Part shown: piece by piece, positions 33,187 through 44,500 of the stretch
Numbering within the stretch: position 1 is the first letter of the stretch
Layout of the letters: every line of letters starts with the position of its first letter
NCBI GenBank assembly: GCA_018673925.1
Contig: JABHBL010000057.1
Span: 62,001-126,000, forward strand
DNA: 64,000 bases
Reading direction: 5' to 3'
Source of the DNA: Fidelibacterota bacterium
Lineage (GTDB): Bacteria; Fidelibacterota; UBA8477; JABMPR01
Made by a program: the position numbers and the translations under genes
Notes under the pieces: generated by a model
The model's input: the letters and a program-made list of their open reading frames with translations, nothing else
The model's database searches: none
Told to the model about the DNA's origin: nothing

Positions 33187-34242
33187 TTAGCTGGGGGTCT
33201 GAAACTTTATTTTTTGTTCCTGATAGTAGGTATCTTCAGGCTGAAGCGCGATACATTTATCCATGACAGCAACGGCTTCATCAATACGTCCAAGTTTCCA
33301 CAACACCTCACCCTTGGTGTCCATGATTTGAGCTTTTTCTTTCGCTTCCTCATCCTCGGCCAGCATGGCGATACCTTGATTCACACGTTCCAGGGCATTT
33401 TCCAGATTGAGCTCAAGCTGGGTCATACGCCAGGCATAACCATTCAGCAGGCCTGTGCTTTCTTTGTGCACGCCAGACATAAAGTCAACATAGCGACGAT
33501 AAGTCTCTGCCTCTGCCTCTTTGTTCTTTTCCCCGCGGTAAAAGTTCCGCAAGGCATCATAGGCTTTAGGAAGAACCTCTGTATTGGTCTCGTTGTTTAT
33601 AAAGGAGGCCAGGGTCTCAGGATCTGAATTCTCTTTGGCGTGGTATAGTGCCATTTTCAGCGCTGCTGTTGAGTGCAAGGTTGCATCTACACCATCAAGA
33701 CCGAATAGCATTTCCCAATAAGTCATGGCGGCTTTGAGACCACTCATGGCTTCTACCTTGCCTGCCAGGTTCACCAGAAGGTCTGCATTGTCTGGATCCT
33801 CCTGAAGTTGTTTCACAAGGTCAGGAACCGTATTGATCCCATTGCGGATTCTGGTCATTTCAGCCAGATATTCCTTCGGTGGCATATAGCCTACAATGCG
33901 ATCAACCTCATTGCCTTCTTCGTCCACAAAGACGAAGGCGGGAATGCCGGTGATGTTGAAACTTCTGCTAAGTTTCTTGTTCTGGGTGGAGTCTACGTTG
34001 AGATGATAGGAAATGAAATTCTCTTCAGCATACTTGATGAGTGCAGGGTCATTAAATGTTTCGGCATCCAGCCGAACACAGGAGCCTCACCACTTTGCCC
34101 AGAACTCATAGCCTATCAATTTCCCCTCTGCTTCCACCTTTACGCTGGCATCCGTAATCCATGGGTAGACTGGTTCTTTTTCTGCACAAGCCAGGATCAT
34201 CAGTCCCGCAATGGCAGCGAACCATAAATTTTTGGTTTTCAT
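33187..34242 (-). CDS. Thioredoxin-fold lipoprotein with selenocysteine (UxxC) and TPR-like tail
   Basis: The frame opens at ATG 34242 (GAAAGGATAAAC upstream) and ends at 33187, with one in-frame TGA at 34089-34087 (codon 52). It encodes 351 residues if the TGA is read. Residues 1-19 are a lipoprotein signal (lipobox ILAC, Cys19). Residues 25-150 are a thioredoxin-like domain: 'GYEFWAKW-U-GSCVRLD' replaces the usual W-C-G-x-C, and 'SFNITGIPAFVFVDEEGNEV' holds the cis-proline. Residues 160-351 are helical with a TPR-like end ('ALQPEDTYYQEQ'). A SECIS-like hairpin follows the TGA. It is probably a periplasmic thiol/selenol oxidoreductase. Conventional calling would start at the GTG at 33927 and lose the redox centre. 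Confidence 0.86.
34057..34089 (-). promoter_or_regulatory. Candidate bacterial SECIS element with recoded UGA
   Basis: The UGA is at 34089-34087. A 6-bp perfect stem (TTCGGC with GCCGAA) closes the 5-base loop TGGAT, extended below by a bulged A and 2-3 further pairs. The loop starts 16 bases after the UGA and has G in its second position, within the published bacterial SECIS limits as I know them. Confidence 0.78.
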
Positions 34243-34488
34243 GTTTATCCTTTCAGTAGATCAAATCAAATTTTTAGTCTTGCGAAACTATTGTCAGTAG
34301 CAGGGAAATGCAATGGCACATTCGCAAGATGCAAAACCGAAAAGACCCAATTATTCAAGTCTTCCGGCTTGCGTTTTGATATTGAGAGACAGCTTCACTA
34401 AATTATTTCTTATGATCATATAGCTATTTTATTTTTCCCAACACGTTTTAGCTTCAGCAATCGTTGTAAACAATAAAGGAGGTAAGGT

Positions 34489-37400
34489 ATGAAGCTTTTC
34501 ATAGGCCGAGTGTTTATGGTAATGATACTTCTGTCAGGTTTCGTTTATGGACAGGGTGTCACCACAGCCGCCATCAGTGGCAAGGTTACCAATACTGATG
34601 GTGAGGTGCTGATCGGAGCAAACGTTATTGCACTACACGTTCCAACGGGTACTGTTTATGGTGCTTCGACAATGACCGATGGCTACTACTATATTCCCAA
34701 CATGAAAATTGGTGGACCTTATGTAGTTTCAGCTAGCTACATCGGATACGCTGACCAGAGAAAAGATGACTTGTTTCTGGCTCTTAATGTAGACGAATTC
34801 TATGGATTCAACCTTCATGCTGAAGCAATGCAAGGCGGCACAGTTCTCATCACTGCAGAGCAAAGCGAGATAAATCCCAACCGGACTGGTGCTGAAATAA
34901 GCATCAACACTGAATTGCTTGAGAGCTTGCCAACAATCTCTCGTGGTCAAAAGGATTTTACTCGCCTGACACCCGAAAGCGACGGCAATTCATTTGGTGG
35001 TCGCAATAATCTTTACAACAACTTCTCACTTGATGGATCCATTTTTAACAACCCGTTTGGTCTTGACTATGCTGTACCTGGTGGCCAGACAGAGGCACAA
35101 CCCGTTTCCCTGGATGCCATTGAACAGGTCCAGGTATCTATAGCTCCCTTTGATGTTCGCGAGGGTGGCTTTACCGGTGCCGGTATCAATGCCGTGACCA
35201 AATCTGGAACCAACACCTTTAAGGCTTCAGTCTATCATTATCTTAGAAATGAAGCCCTGGTTGGAACCAAGGTGGGTGATGTGGAAGCCGAAAATCTTGA
35301 CTTTGCTACATCACAGAGTGGTATTTCACTTGGTGGTCCAATTATCAAGGACAAGGTGTTCTACTTTGTCAACTTCGAAACAGAACGGCGGGATCAACTC
35401 GCTCATAATTTTATCGCTGACGATGGTAGCACGGGTGCCAACGTGACCTCTGTGGATGCCGATTCAGTAGCGATGGTTCAGGCCCGCCTGAGAGATTATT
35501 GGGGCTATGAACCTGGTGCATATCAGGGATACAACCACAAAACCTTCAATAATAAATTGTTGGCAAAGATTGATTGGAACATCAATGAGTCTCACAACCT
35601 GACCTTTCGCTATAACTATCTGGATTCATGGAAAGACATTCTTCCACATCCAGAAGCCATTATCGGACGTGGCCCAACCAGCTTCAGGCTACCCTTTGAG
35701 AATTCTTCTTATCGGATTTTTAACAAGATTAACTCTTATGTAGCTGAGTTGAACTCACGCTTTTCAAATAAGCTGGCCAACAAATTAATGGTTGGCTACA
35801 CTATGTTTCGTGATGAGCGGGAACCAAAATCTGTTGGATGGCCAGTCGTAGATATTTTTGATGGCAGTGGCAACCTGGCCATTTCCATGGGATCAGAGAT
35901 GTTTTCCACACATAACAGGCTTTATCAGGATGTGTTTCAGTTCACCGACAACCTGACCTATTACATGGATAAACATACTTTGACTGCAGGTGTTAACCTT
36001 GAGGTTCTCAAGTTTGACAACTCTTTCAATTTGTTCTTTTATCCCTGGAATACCTTTGGTTCCGTACAGGAATTCTTGAATAACGACAATACTGAAATTG
36101 ATTTCAATGCTCAAGCAGCGGCATCAGACGCAAATGATTATGCCTGGGCTTATGTGGATGTTGGTCAATTAGGAATTTATGCTCAGGACCAGTTCCGTGC
36201 TACGGATGATATAAAACTTACCCTGGGTCTTCGTGTAGACTATCCCCTTTATTTGAATGAACTAGACGAGGATGCAGGCATCACTGGATTTACTGGTTGG
36301 GTTGATGAAGATGGAAACGCAGCAGATGTGGATCCTTCTACCTGGCCAGAAGCCAAACCGCTCTTCGCTCCCCGTTTAGGTTTCAATTGGGATGTTCATG
36401 GCGACAGAAGTATGCAGCTACGTGGAGGTTCAGGAATATTTACTGGTCGCATACCCTTTGTATGGCTAGGTAACCAAGCCTCAAATGCCAAGTTGAGCCC
36501 CTTCTATACTTTCCAGATCAATGATACCGCTGATGATTTTAAGTATCCTCAGGTATGGAAAACAGATGTTGCTGTTGACAAGGCCTTTGCAGGAGACTGG
36601 CTTGTATCACTGGAAGCTATTTTTTCCAAAGACGTAAACGCCGTGGTTCATCGCAATTACAACATGCTAGCTCCGTCGGCCAACCTCTCTGGAACTGGTG
36701 ATACTCGACCTATGTTCGCAGGGTTTAATGAGGTCAACATCTACACGGCAGCAGGTGTTTCAAACACCTTCCTCGATGCCGGTGCAATTGTACTTGATAA
36801 TACGGATGAAGGTTTCCAACAGTCCCTCACTGGGAAAGTGTCTAAGAAATTTGATTTTGGAATGATTGCCAATGTTTCTTATACCAACATTACCTCAAAG
36901 GATCTCACATCCATTCCAGCGGAAATTGCTGCAGATGCTTTCCAGAGAAATCCCATTGTTGATGGACCAAATAGCGCGATCTACTCTTATTCACGCTATG
37001 GCTTGAAGCACCGGGTTATTTCCTCTGCTGTTTATACGAAGAGCTATGGCAAGATGAATTCATCTCTGGCAATGTTCTTTGAAACAGGCGTTGGTAACCG
37101 CTATTCCTTCACCTATGCTGGTGATCTCAATGGCGATGCGATTCCAAACAATGATCTGCTCTATGTTCCTGAAGATGCCAGTGACATCCATTTTGGAACA
37201 GTAACAGATGGCGTGGGTACTGTCGCTGCAGATGCGGCTGCACAGTGGGCAGCCCTGGATGCCTTCATCGAACAAGATGATTATCTAAGCACCCGTCGTG
37301 GCGATTATGCCGAGCGCAATGGCGCGATGCTGCCCTGGTTCAGCCAATTGGATCTCAAGGCTGTTCAAGAAGTCTCTCTGGCATTGGGTGGTATGGATCA

Positions 37401-37626
37401 TACCCTACAGTTCTCGTTGGATATCTTGAATATTGGAAATATGATCAACTCTGCCTGGGGTGTTCGTCAGCTTTCAACAACCTGGAACCCTATCACCGTG
37501 AATGGGGTTGATGCCAGTGGTGTACCATATTTCAGTTTCAATACTTCACTGGAAGATTCCTATGTGGATGACACTTCTATTGCTTCAAAATGGCAGATGC
37601 AGTTTGGTGTTCACTACCTCTTCTAG
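34489..37626 (+). CDS. Oar-like TonB-dependent receptor with carboxypeptidase-regulatory domain
   Basis: A 1045-residue outer-membrane receptor. Signal peptide 1-21; a carboxypeptidase-regulatory-like beta-sandwich about 25-115 ('AISGKVTNTDGEVLIGANV'); a plug-like domain with 'RNNLYNNFSLDGS' and 'INAVTKSGTN'; then a large barrel ending 'WQMQFGVHYLF' with the terminal Phe. This is the Oar/Cna-B-plug architecture common in FCB phyla. It imports or exports a large substrate through TonB; no SusD partner is nearby, so the substrate is unassigned. A strong AAGGAGGT ribosome site precedes the ATG. Confidence 0.9.
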   Translation: MKLFIGRVFMVMILLSGFVYGQGVTTAAISGKVTNTDGEVLIGANVIALHVPTGTVYGASTMTDGYYYIPNMKIGGPYVVSASYIGYADQRKDDLFLALNVDEFYGFNLHAEAMQGGTVLITAEQSEINPNRTGAEISINTELLESLPTISRGQKDFTRLTPESDGNSFGGRNNLYNNFSLDGSIFNNPFGLDYAVPGGQTEAQPVSLDAIEQVQVSIAPFDVREGGFTGAGINAVTKSGTNTFKASVYHYLRNEALVGTKVGDVEAENLDFATSQSGISLGGPIIKDKVFYFVNFETERRDQLAHNFIADDGSTGANVTSVDADSVAMVQARLRDYWGYEPGAYQGYNHKTFNNKLLAKIDWNINESHNLTFRYNYLDSWKDILPHPEAIIGRGPTSFRLPFENSSYRIFNKINSYVAELNSRFSNKLANKLMVGYTMFRDEREPKSVGWPVVDIFDGSGNLAISMGSEMFSTHNRLYQDVFQFTDNLTYYMDKHTLTAGVNLEVLKFDNSFNLFFYPWNTFGSVQEFLNNDNTEIDFNAQAAASDANDYAWAYVDVGQLGIYAQDQFRATDDIKLTLGLRVDYPLYLNELDEDAGITGFTGWVDEDGNAADVDPSTWPEAKPLFAPRLGFNWDVHGDRSMQLRGGSGIFTGRIPFVWLGNQASNAKLSPFYTFQINDTADDFKYPQVWKTDVAVDKAFAGDWLVSLEAIFSKDVNAVVHRNYNMLAPSANLSGTGDTRPMFAGFNEVNIYTAAGVSNTFLDAGAIVLDNTDEGFQQSLTGKVSKKFDFGMIANVSYTNITSKDLTSIPAEIAADAFQRNPIVDGPNSAIYSYSRYGLKHRVISSAVYTKSYGKMNSSLAMFFETGVGNRYSFTYAGDLNGDAIPNNDLLYVPEDASDIHFGTVTDGVGTVAADAAAQWAALDAFIEQDDYLSTRRGDYAERNGAMLPWFSQLDLKAVQEVSLALGGMDHTLQFSLDILNIGNMINSAWGVRQLSTTWNPITVNGVDASGVPYFSFNTSLEDSYVDDTSIASKWQMQFGVHYLF

Positions 37627-37636
37627 GGGTTGATGC

Positions 37637-37668
37637 CTATAGCACCCGACTTAAGTCGGGTGCTATAG
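37637..37668. repeat. Perfect 32-base palindrome
   Basis: Positions 37637-37652 are the exact reverse complement of 37653-37668 (left half starts CTATAGCACCCGAC). It has no T-run on either side and lies 11 bases after the receptor stop, before a true terminator. It may be a cruciform or a mRNA 3'-end hairpin. Confidence 0.95.
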
Positions 37669-37681
37669 ATAGTTAGAGGGC

Positions 37682-37730
37682 AAAAAAAAGCCCTGGTCCT
37701 TAAGTTTATCGAAGAGGCCAGGGCTTTTTT
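37682..37730. terminator. Bidirectional terminator between receptor and act operon
   Basis: A stem GCCCTGG/CCAGGGC, extended by A-run/T-run pairs (AAAAAAAAG...CTTTTTT), closes a 21-base partly paired loop. It has U-tracts for both strands and lies between the plus-strand receptor and minus-strand actF. Confidence 0.85.
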
Positions 37731-37746
37731 ATGCGGGTGTTTTTAA

Positions 37747-38931
37747 CTAGTGAACGGTATGCTCAATCGACTTTTGAAGTTTGGGGTCACCCAATGCGAT
37801 AATAGGATCTTTTCCTGACTTCATAAACACCCACCATAGAAAAATACCACCCATCCCAAGGACGGTCGTGAGATGCATCCAGGAGAAATGAAGGTGATGA
37901 TCATTAAAGACAGGATTTATCATCCAGAAATGGTCTACATAATGCATAAAGAGAGCCAGGCCTGAAATTGATACAATCAAAACAGGAACACGCTTGACAG
38001 CTCTGAAAGCCAAGACAATAAATGGGATGATAAAGTGGAAAAGAATCAAGAAAAGGCTGACATACTTCCACCCATGTTCCCAGCGATGAAGAAACCAGAT
38101 TGTCTCTTCAGGAATATTGCCATACCAGATTAGAAAGTACTGGGCACCACCGATATAGGCCCACCAGGCTGTAAAGGCGAAAAGAAATTTTCCCAAATCA
38201 TGGGTGTGTTCTGCGGTAACGAGCTCACCGGCTCCATTATTTCTCAACATAATCGCCAGAATAGATAACAGTGCAATAGCTGCCAAAAAGCCACCAGAAA
38301 ACACATAAACACCAAAAATGGTTGAATACCAGTGAGGGTCGAGACTCATGAGCCAATCAAAAGCGAAAACCGTCACAGTGATGGCAAAGATAACGGTGCC
38401 ACCGGCAGCTATACGTCTCATTCTACCCAGGCTTTCCGCATTACCAGCATCTTGCGCTAGAGAAAGACGACGCAGGCTGTGAGCCAACCATGACCAGATT
38501 ACAAAAATGACGACACTGCGAATGATAAAGAAAGTCGTGTTTAAATAGGGTGCTTTCCATTGTAGTATTTTATCCTGCATCACATGTGGATCATCTACAT
38601 GTGACCAATGAAAGAGATCATGCATCCCAAAAAATAGAGGGATCATCAGTAACCCCATAATGGGCAGAGTGCAGGCCAGGTTTTCAGCCACGCGCCGCAT
38701 AACCACACCCCAATAAGCACCCGTGACATGGTGAATGAGGACAAAGAAAAGTCCACCCAGACCAATGGTTGTAAAGAAGGTGAAAGTGGTGAGATAGGCC
38801 TGGAAGAATTGTGCGTGATCCATAAAAGCGCCAGTCACGGAAAGTAGCAGGCCAACAACACCCACAATCAAGGCTTTCTGCGTGAATGACCCGGTCTCTA
38901 ATAACATGTATGTCTTATTGTCGAATTTCAT
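37747..38931 (-). CDS. actF: Alternative Complex III subunit ActF
   Basis: A 394-residue NrfD/PsrC-like integral membrane subunit with about 10 helices, homologous to ActC but more divergent. Typical elements are 'HHVTGAYWGVVMRRVAENLA', 'FDWLMSLDPHWYSTIFGVY' and 'FLLILFHFIIPFIVLAFRAVKR' (quoted in parts). I start at ATG 38931 ('MKFDNKTYML'), 20 codons inside the longest frame, because the longer version overlaps actE and has no ribosome site. It is the last gene of the act operon. ActF anchors the complex and belongs to the quinol-oxidising membrane core. Confidence 0.92.
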   Translation of the reverse strand: MKFDNKTYMLLETGSFTQKALIVGVVGLLLSVTGAFMDHAQFFQAYLTTFTFFTTIGLGGLFFVLIHHVTGAYWGVVMRRVAENLACTLPIMGLLMIPLFFGMHDLFHWSHVDDPHVMQDKILQWKAPYLNTTFFIIRSVVIFVIWSWLAHSLRRLSLAQDAGNAESLGRMRRIAAGGTVIFAITVTVFAFDWLMSLDPHWYSTIFGVYVFSGGFLAAIALLSILAIMLRNNGAGELVTAEHTHDLGKFLFAFTAWWAYIGGAQYFLIWYGNIPEETIWFLHRWEHGWKYVSLFLILFHFIIPFIVLAFRAVKRVPVLIVSISGLALFMHYVDHFWMINPVFNDHHLHFSWMHLTTVLGMGGIFLWWVFMKSGKDPIIALGDPKLQKSIEHTVH

Positions 38932-38948
38932 AGTGCGCTCAAGACCTT

Positions 38949-39512
38949 TTAATTCTTTTGAAGTGATCTGATGTAGCTGATGATTGCCCATCGATCTTCC
39001 ACTGAAACTTGCGCTTTAAATGATGGCATATTGAGCCAGCCAGCAGTGATGGCATTGAACATGTGGCCATCGCTCAATTTTTTGATGCGCTCATCATAAA
39101 AATTGGCTGGAGGAATTGGATACTCGTAAAAGAGAATCTTGCCCTTGCCATCTGCTTTTACACCATGACAGGCAGAGCAGTAGATGTCATAACGCTCTTC
39201 TCCTCGCAGAACCATCTCAGCTGTAACATCCATGGGTGCTGAAGTGATGAACTCACCTGAAGCATCTTTACCGTGGTAGAAAGCATCATCAGCTCGCAAT
39301 TCACCACGAGCGACTGTGCCCTCAACAGGGGTACGCATACTGGCACCATCCACAAAGAAATTACTCTCGGATTGTGCTTTGTATTTTCCCTGTGAGTCCA
39401 TGTTTGGATTTAAGTGAATAGGTGTTTTTTCAGAATAATTTCCTCGTCCACAGGTCATAACCAAAAAGGCAATTCCAGTAAAGAGCATCATGCGAGTAAA
39501 TAACTTATTCAT
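38949..39512 (-). CDS. actE: Alternative Complex III subunit ActE (monoheme cytochrome c lipoprotein)
   Basis: About 187 residues with a lipoprotein-like signal ending in 'VMTC' and one c-type heme motif CSACH near residue 127, followed by a distal Met ('WLNMPSF'). ActE passes electrons from the complex to a soluble cytochrome or oxidase. Three ATGs in a row follow AAGGAG; only the third (39512) is spaced properly from it, so I use that one. The gap to actD is 10 bases. Confidence 0.93.
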   Translation of the reverse strand: MNKLFTRMMLFTGIAFLVMTCGRGNYSEKTPIHLNPNMDSQGKYKAQSESNFFVDGASMRTPVEGTVARGELRADDAFYHGKDASGEFITSAPMDVTAEMVLRGEERYDIYCSACHGVKADGKGKILFYEYPIPPANFYDERIKKLSDGHMFNAITAGWLNMPSFKAQVSVEDRWAIISYIRSLQKN

Positions 39513-39522
39513 CATCATCTCC

Positions 39523-40056
39523 TTACTCGCCTACCAACAGCTCGACATCGGTACCACCAATTGAGCTGAGGAATTTTTGAATTTTGTCTTCATCGAACTG
39601 TTCGTCCTCCGCTTCGATGCTGACATAGAAGGCGTCGTCTGTTACTTTCGCGAACTTATCAGAATAGAAGACAGGGTGGTGCAATCGAGGAAGTCGATTT
39701 AAGTGGAGCATGCCCAGGACAGCGCCAAAAGCACCAAAGAGCACAAAAAGTGCGAAGGTAACAATGATAAAGGCCTGCCAGCTGAAGAAAGGCTTTCCAG
39801 ATATAATCAGGGGATATTCAACGGCTGCGACCCAGTATTGCAGAGTCATTCCAACGGTTGCTCCCGTGAGGGTCATTCCACCTACGATATAACCGAGAGG
39901 TGAGCGCTTTAATCCCATGGCATCATCCATTCCATGAATAGGGAAGGGTGAGTGACAATCAAATTTCTTATATCCAGCATCGCGGACTTTTTTGGCTGCT
40001 TCAATGAGTTCAGCAGGATTTGTAAAACGGGCGAGGGCACCTAATGTTTGACTCAT
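39523..40056 (-). CDS. actD: Alternative Complex III subunit ActD (DUF3341)
   Basis: A 177-residue DUF3341 membrane protein. '[40 protein letters not shown]' opens it (short form: '[17 protein letters not shown]'), followed by two membrane helices, and '[26 protein letters not shown]' near the end. It is a structural subunit joining ActC and ActB. Its ATG overlaps the actC stop (ATGA), so translation is coupled. Confidence 0.95.
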   Translation of the reverse strand: MSQTLGALARFTNPAELIEAAKKVRDAGYKKFDCHSPFPIHGMDDAMGLKRSPLGYIVGGMTLTGATVGMTLQYWVAAVEYPLIISGKPFFSWQAFIIVTFALFVLFGAFGAVLGMLHLNRLPRLHHPVFYSDKFAKVTDDAFYVSIEAEDEQFDEDKIQKFLSSIGGTDVELLVGE

Positions 40057-41468
40057 TTGGCACCTCCTTCTGAATGATAATTGTGTGGGTCAGCTTCAGG
40101 CATGACACCCTTAACTTCAGCGAGAGCCACCATAGGTAGGAATCTCAGGAAAAGCAGGAAGAAGGTGAAGAAAAGACCAAAGCTTCCAACAAAGGTGAGT
40201 ATATCCCAGATTGATGGGGAGTAATAATCCCAGCTAGAGGGGAGAAAATCACGAGAGAGCGAGGTTACTGTGATCACAAAGCGCTCGAACCACATACCGA
40301 TATTTACAAAGATGCTAGCTACAAACATAACAGGGATACTGCGACGCAGCTTCTTGAACCAGAAAATCTGAGGTGTGATCACATTACACAAAAACATGAT
40401 CCAATAAGCCCATGCGTATGGCCCTAAAGCCCTGTTAATGAAGGCAAAGAACTCGTATTCATTTCCAGAATACCAGGCAATAAAAAATTCTGTCATATAG
40501 GCATAGCCAACCATGGAGCCTGTCACCAGGATGATCTTGTTCATTTTCTCGAGGTGGTTAACAGTGATAATGTCTTCCAGTCCATAAATCTTTCTGGCAA
40601 TAATCGCCAGGGTCATCACCATACCAAAACCGGAGAACACAGCCCCTGCCACAAAGTAGGGTGGGAAGATGGTGGTATGCCATCCCGGTACCATACTGGT
40701 TGCAAAGTCTGTAGCCACAACGGAGTGAACTGATAATACCAGGGGTGTTGCCAGTCCAGCCAGCATGAGATAGGCTTTTTCATAATGTTGCCACTGACGG
40801 TTGCCGCCTCTCCACCCCATGGCAAAGAAGCCTAGAACCTTTTTGCGCACTTTCGTGGCACGATCTCTCAGGGTTGCTAAATCAGGAATGAGACCTACAT
40901 ACCAGAAGAGGGTCGACACGGTGAAGTAGGTACCAACAGCGAAGATATCCCATAACAAGGGGCTTCTGAAGTTGGGCCAGATCAACATCTGGTTAGGAAT
41001 TGGAAACATGTAATAGGCCAACCAGATTCGTCCGACGTGAATACCTGGAAAAACCAGCGCACATATAACTGCAAAAATGGTCATGGCCTCAGCAAAGCGG
41101 TTAATGGCTGTCCTCCATTGCTGTCGCAATAGAAACAGAATAGCTGAAATCAAGGTTCCAGCATGTCCAATACCCACCCAGAACACAAAATTTACGATAG
41201 CCCAGCCCCAGCCAACTGGGTTGTTGAGCCCCCAGATTCCAGTGCCTTCCCAGACCAGCCATCCAATAGCTCCCAGTAAGACCATCGCGCCAGAAACGGC
41301 CATGGCAAATAACAGATACCATTTGGGTGGAGTTTTTGTTTCAACGATGCCACTGACTTTGTCTGTAAGGGTGCTAAAGGAATGACCACCTGTAACCAGT
41401 AGTTCCTCGCCCCCTAATGCTTCAGTAGCAGCGGAATCTCTTTGGGGATGTTTGTTTAGTATACTCAC
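40053..41468 (-). CDS. actC: Alternative Complex III subunit ActC (NrfD-like quinol oxidase core)
   Basis: A 471-residue NrfD-type membrane protein of about 10 helices. '[20 protein letters not shown]' contains the conserved H near the quinol pocket, with '[18 protein letters not shown]' and '[18 protein letters not shown]' as family landmarks. It oxidises menaquinol or another quinol at the membrane outer side and hands electrons to the Fe-S/heme subunits. It lies 34 bases after actB and overlaps actD. An actC-actF pair like this is diagnostic of Alternative Complex III. Confidence 0.95.
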   Translation of the reverse strand: MSILNKHPQRDSAATEALGGEELLVTGGHSFSTLTDKVSGIVETKTPPKWYLLFAMAVSGAMVLLGAIGWLVWEGTGIWGLNNPVGWGWAIVNFVFWVGIGHAGTLISAILFLLRQQWRTAINRFAEAMTIFAVICALVFPGIHVGRIWLAYYMFPIPNQMLIWPNFRSPLLWDIFAVGTYFTVSTLFWYVGLIPDLATLRDRATKVRKKVLGFFAMGWRGGNRQWQHYEKAYLMLAGLATPLVLSVHSVVATDFATSMVPGWHTTIFPPYFVAGAVFSGFGMVMTLAIIARKIYGLEDIITVNHLEKMNKIILVTGSMVGYAYMTEFFIAWYSGNEYEFFAFINRALGPYAWAYWIMFLCNVITPQIFWFKKLRRSIPVMFVASIFVNIGMWFERFVITVTSLSRDFLPSSWDYYSPSIWDILTFVGSFGLFFTFFLLFLRFLPMVALAEVKGVMPEADPHNYHSEGGAK

Positions 41469-41502
41469 TTTAGAGTTCCATATAATTTCATTGGTTCAAT
41501 AC

Positions 41503-44500
41503 CTAGGCCGTATGCTCGGCTGCATGATGTTCAGCTTCAAGATCTGGATTTGGGTTGCGCAGCTTGGCACCATAACTGGTTCGAGGTTGCAGGTTCAACT
41601 CACCCAACAAGGCATAATCACGATTCTGCGCCTTGACCTTGGAGACTTCACTATTGGGATCATTGATATTTCCAAAGGCAATGGCATCTGTAGGACAGGC
41701 TTGTTGACAGGCGACAACGATATCACCATCTTCCAAACCGCGACCTTCGTTTTTGACTTCGATCTTAGCGACATTAATACGCTGAACACAAAATGTACAT
41801 TTCTCCATAACACCACGGAAACGAATCGATACATCAGGATTCATGGCCATCTCGACGATCTCAGGCACATCCTTGGTATAGTTAAAGAAATTGAATCGTC
41901 GCACTTTATAAGGGCAATTGTTGGCGCAATAGCGGGTACCAATACAACGATTGTAGGCCATTTCATTAAGACCTTCTTCGCTATGTGTGGTGGCTGCCAC
42001 TGGACAAACTCCTTCACAGGGAGCCATTTCACAATGCTGACATGCGATGGGTTGGAAGACCATTTCAGGATCTTCAACATCACCGGTATAGTAACGATCC
42101 AGGCGAATCCAGCTCATGTCACGACCATTGCTGACTTCATCCTTGCCAATAATGGGAATGTTATTTTCGCTCTGACAGGCAATGGTACAGGCACTACAGC
42201 CTGTGCAGCTAGTCAGGTCAATGGACATACCCCATTGGTTTCCTTCCCCATAGTCATGCTCTTTCCACATGCCTTTGAGCTCATTCTTTTCGGCGAAAGC
42301 CATGGCAAACTCAGGGTCTTTCTGATAGTCAGAAAGCGTGCTTTCTCGGACAATGGCTGGCAATCGTTCTTGAATAGCATCTGCAGCCAACTTTTCTTCA
42401 TCAAAACCATGATGATCCTGAACACAGGCCAGGGTGTGGGTTCCTAAAGCCTTTTCGGCAGTAAAGCCCGAGGCAATATTCATTCCTGAGGCATAACGTA
42501 AGACACCTACATTGGCGCCTACGCCGGTGGACACACGACCAATCTCGCGACCATAGCCCAACTCAAGAGCCAATGTGTTGTCGGCCATACCGGGCTGTAT
42601 CCAGACTGGTAGCACCACATCAACGCCACTGGTTGAGACTTTCAGGCGATCTTCATTTTTCACACCTAGTTGTTTTGCAGTGTTGGCTGAGAGCAAGGCC
42701 ACGTTGTCCCAGGTAACCTTGGTTACGGGATCGGGTAACTCCTGCATCCAGCCATTGTTGGCATAACGGCCATCAAAATTGGAAAAAGAGGCTGTAAAAA
42801 TGACTTCCATCTCATTTCCTGAAACCGTGGACGAATAATAGCGACTCATGGAAACAACCCCTTGAGCACGAGATTTATTCATAGCTACTGGTGTTTCCCG
42901 GGTAGATGTGAGAAATCCATCATGGACTACCTTGCGCCAGGCTTTTTCAAAACCAGCGGCACCCAGAATACCTGTCCAGGTTTCCTGAACCACACCATAA
43001 GCCCAAACTTCTTCATCAGAGACCAGGTCAGCCAGAACATCGATATCGCTTTTTCCATCAAAAAGTGGGGCAATCAGGGGTTGTATAATTCCTGCACCGC
43101 CATAGCCAGAGACATCTCCCCAGCTTTCCAGAAAATGTGCTTCTGGAATGTGCCAGGTCGTATTGGCTGAGGTTTCATCCACATGTGAAGACAGATGAAC
43201 TGAGTAATTAACCTTCTTGAGCCCGGCCGCAAAGTCAACATCGGCAGGTGCCTGATAGACCGGATTGCCACCCAGAATTATCAACGACTCAATCTTGCCT
43301 TCCTTCATGGCCTTGTTCAGATTCATGAATGACTTCAAGCTGGAAGCCTGCATGTCAGGATTGGCAGTATAGCTTACGGTTTTATTGGTGTTGCTTAATA
43401 CTTCATTAATGAGAGCAATCAACGTGTGCACTTCAGCAGGTTGACGACGGCCACCTACTACCAGAGATTTACCCTTGTTGTGAATCAGATCCCTGGCAAG
43501 GACAGTGATCCATTTTTTGTCAAAGTCTGCATTGACGCGTGGTGCCTTGATATCCAGACCCTGTGCGCTCAGTTCGTGAGCCAGGGCTGCTGCAAACATG
43601 CCGATTTGTCCGTTTTGTACTCTCAGACGATGATCTGCCATTCCGCCTGTGATGGTATAGGTCCCTTCAACGACATAGAGACGATTCATGCTGTCTTTTT
43701 CAGAGCGCACTTTGCGGCGGGAGGCAAAATCACGGGCGTTGGGAATATCGTTGCTGTCCATTTGCAGAAAATCTGAGTCCAGGGAAAGCACAATATTGGC
43801 TTCTTTAAAATTATATCTCGGTTGAGCCAGTTGCCCTGTTGCAGCTTGAACACCTGAAAAAATATTTTCATCGCTGACACTATCGTAAGTAACCCAGCGT
43901 GCCTGTGGGAATTTCTTCATAAAGGCTTCACTAAGACGCATCATGGTAGGAGAGGCGAAACTCTCAGAGAGTATGGCCATTCCCTCACCACCATTTTCAG
44001 TATATGTCTCAGCAATCTTCTTCCAGGCTGAGCGGTAAGCATTCCAACTGGAGTTCTTGCCCTGATTCAAAACCATTTGTGAACGGTCTGGATCATAGAG
44101 GTTGAGCATTTCAGCCTGCATAAAAACATTGGAGGATCCACCTGAAGCAGGATGGTTCTTATTGCCCTCTATTTTAGTGGGGCGACCCTCATGACTTTCA
44201 ACCAACAAACCAAAGGATTCCGTTCCAAAAGGCATATTGGTGGCATAATACTGTGGCTTACCGGGAATAATTTCTTCTGGCTTAACGACATAAGGGATGA
44301 TCTTTTCAACGGGACGGCGACAGCTGGTTAAACCAGCCAAAGCCATGGATGCACCCATCAAGCTTAAAAATTTTCTACGTGAAACAGGGTTTTTCAGCTC
44401 ATCAGCACCATCTGGAAATTCCTTCTCAACCAACTCCTTGAATTCGGGAGTTTCGGCGAGATGATCCAAACTGCGCCAGTAAGTCTTGCCCTGTGCACTG

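Noticed and set aside
41452-42447. 331-residue frame on the plus strand opposite actB.
   Set aside because: It is the antisense of the well-supported actB Fe-S region, with low-complexity composition and no family match; a shadow of the real gene.
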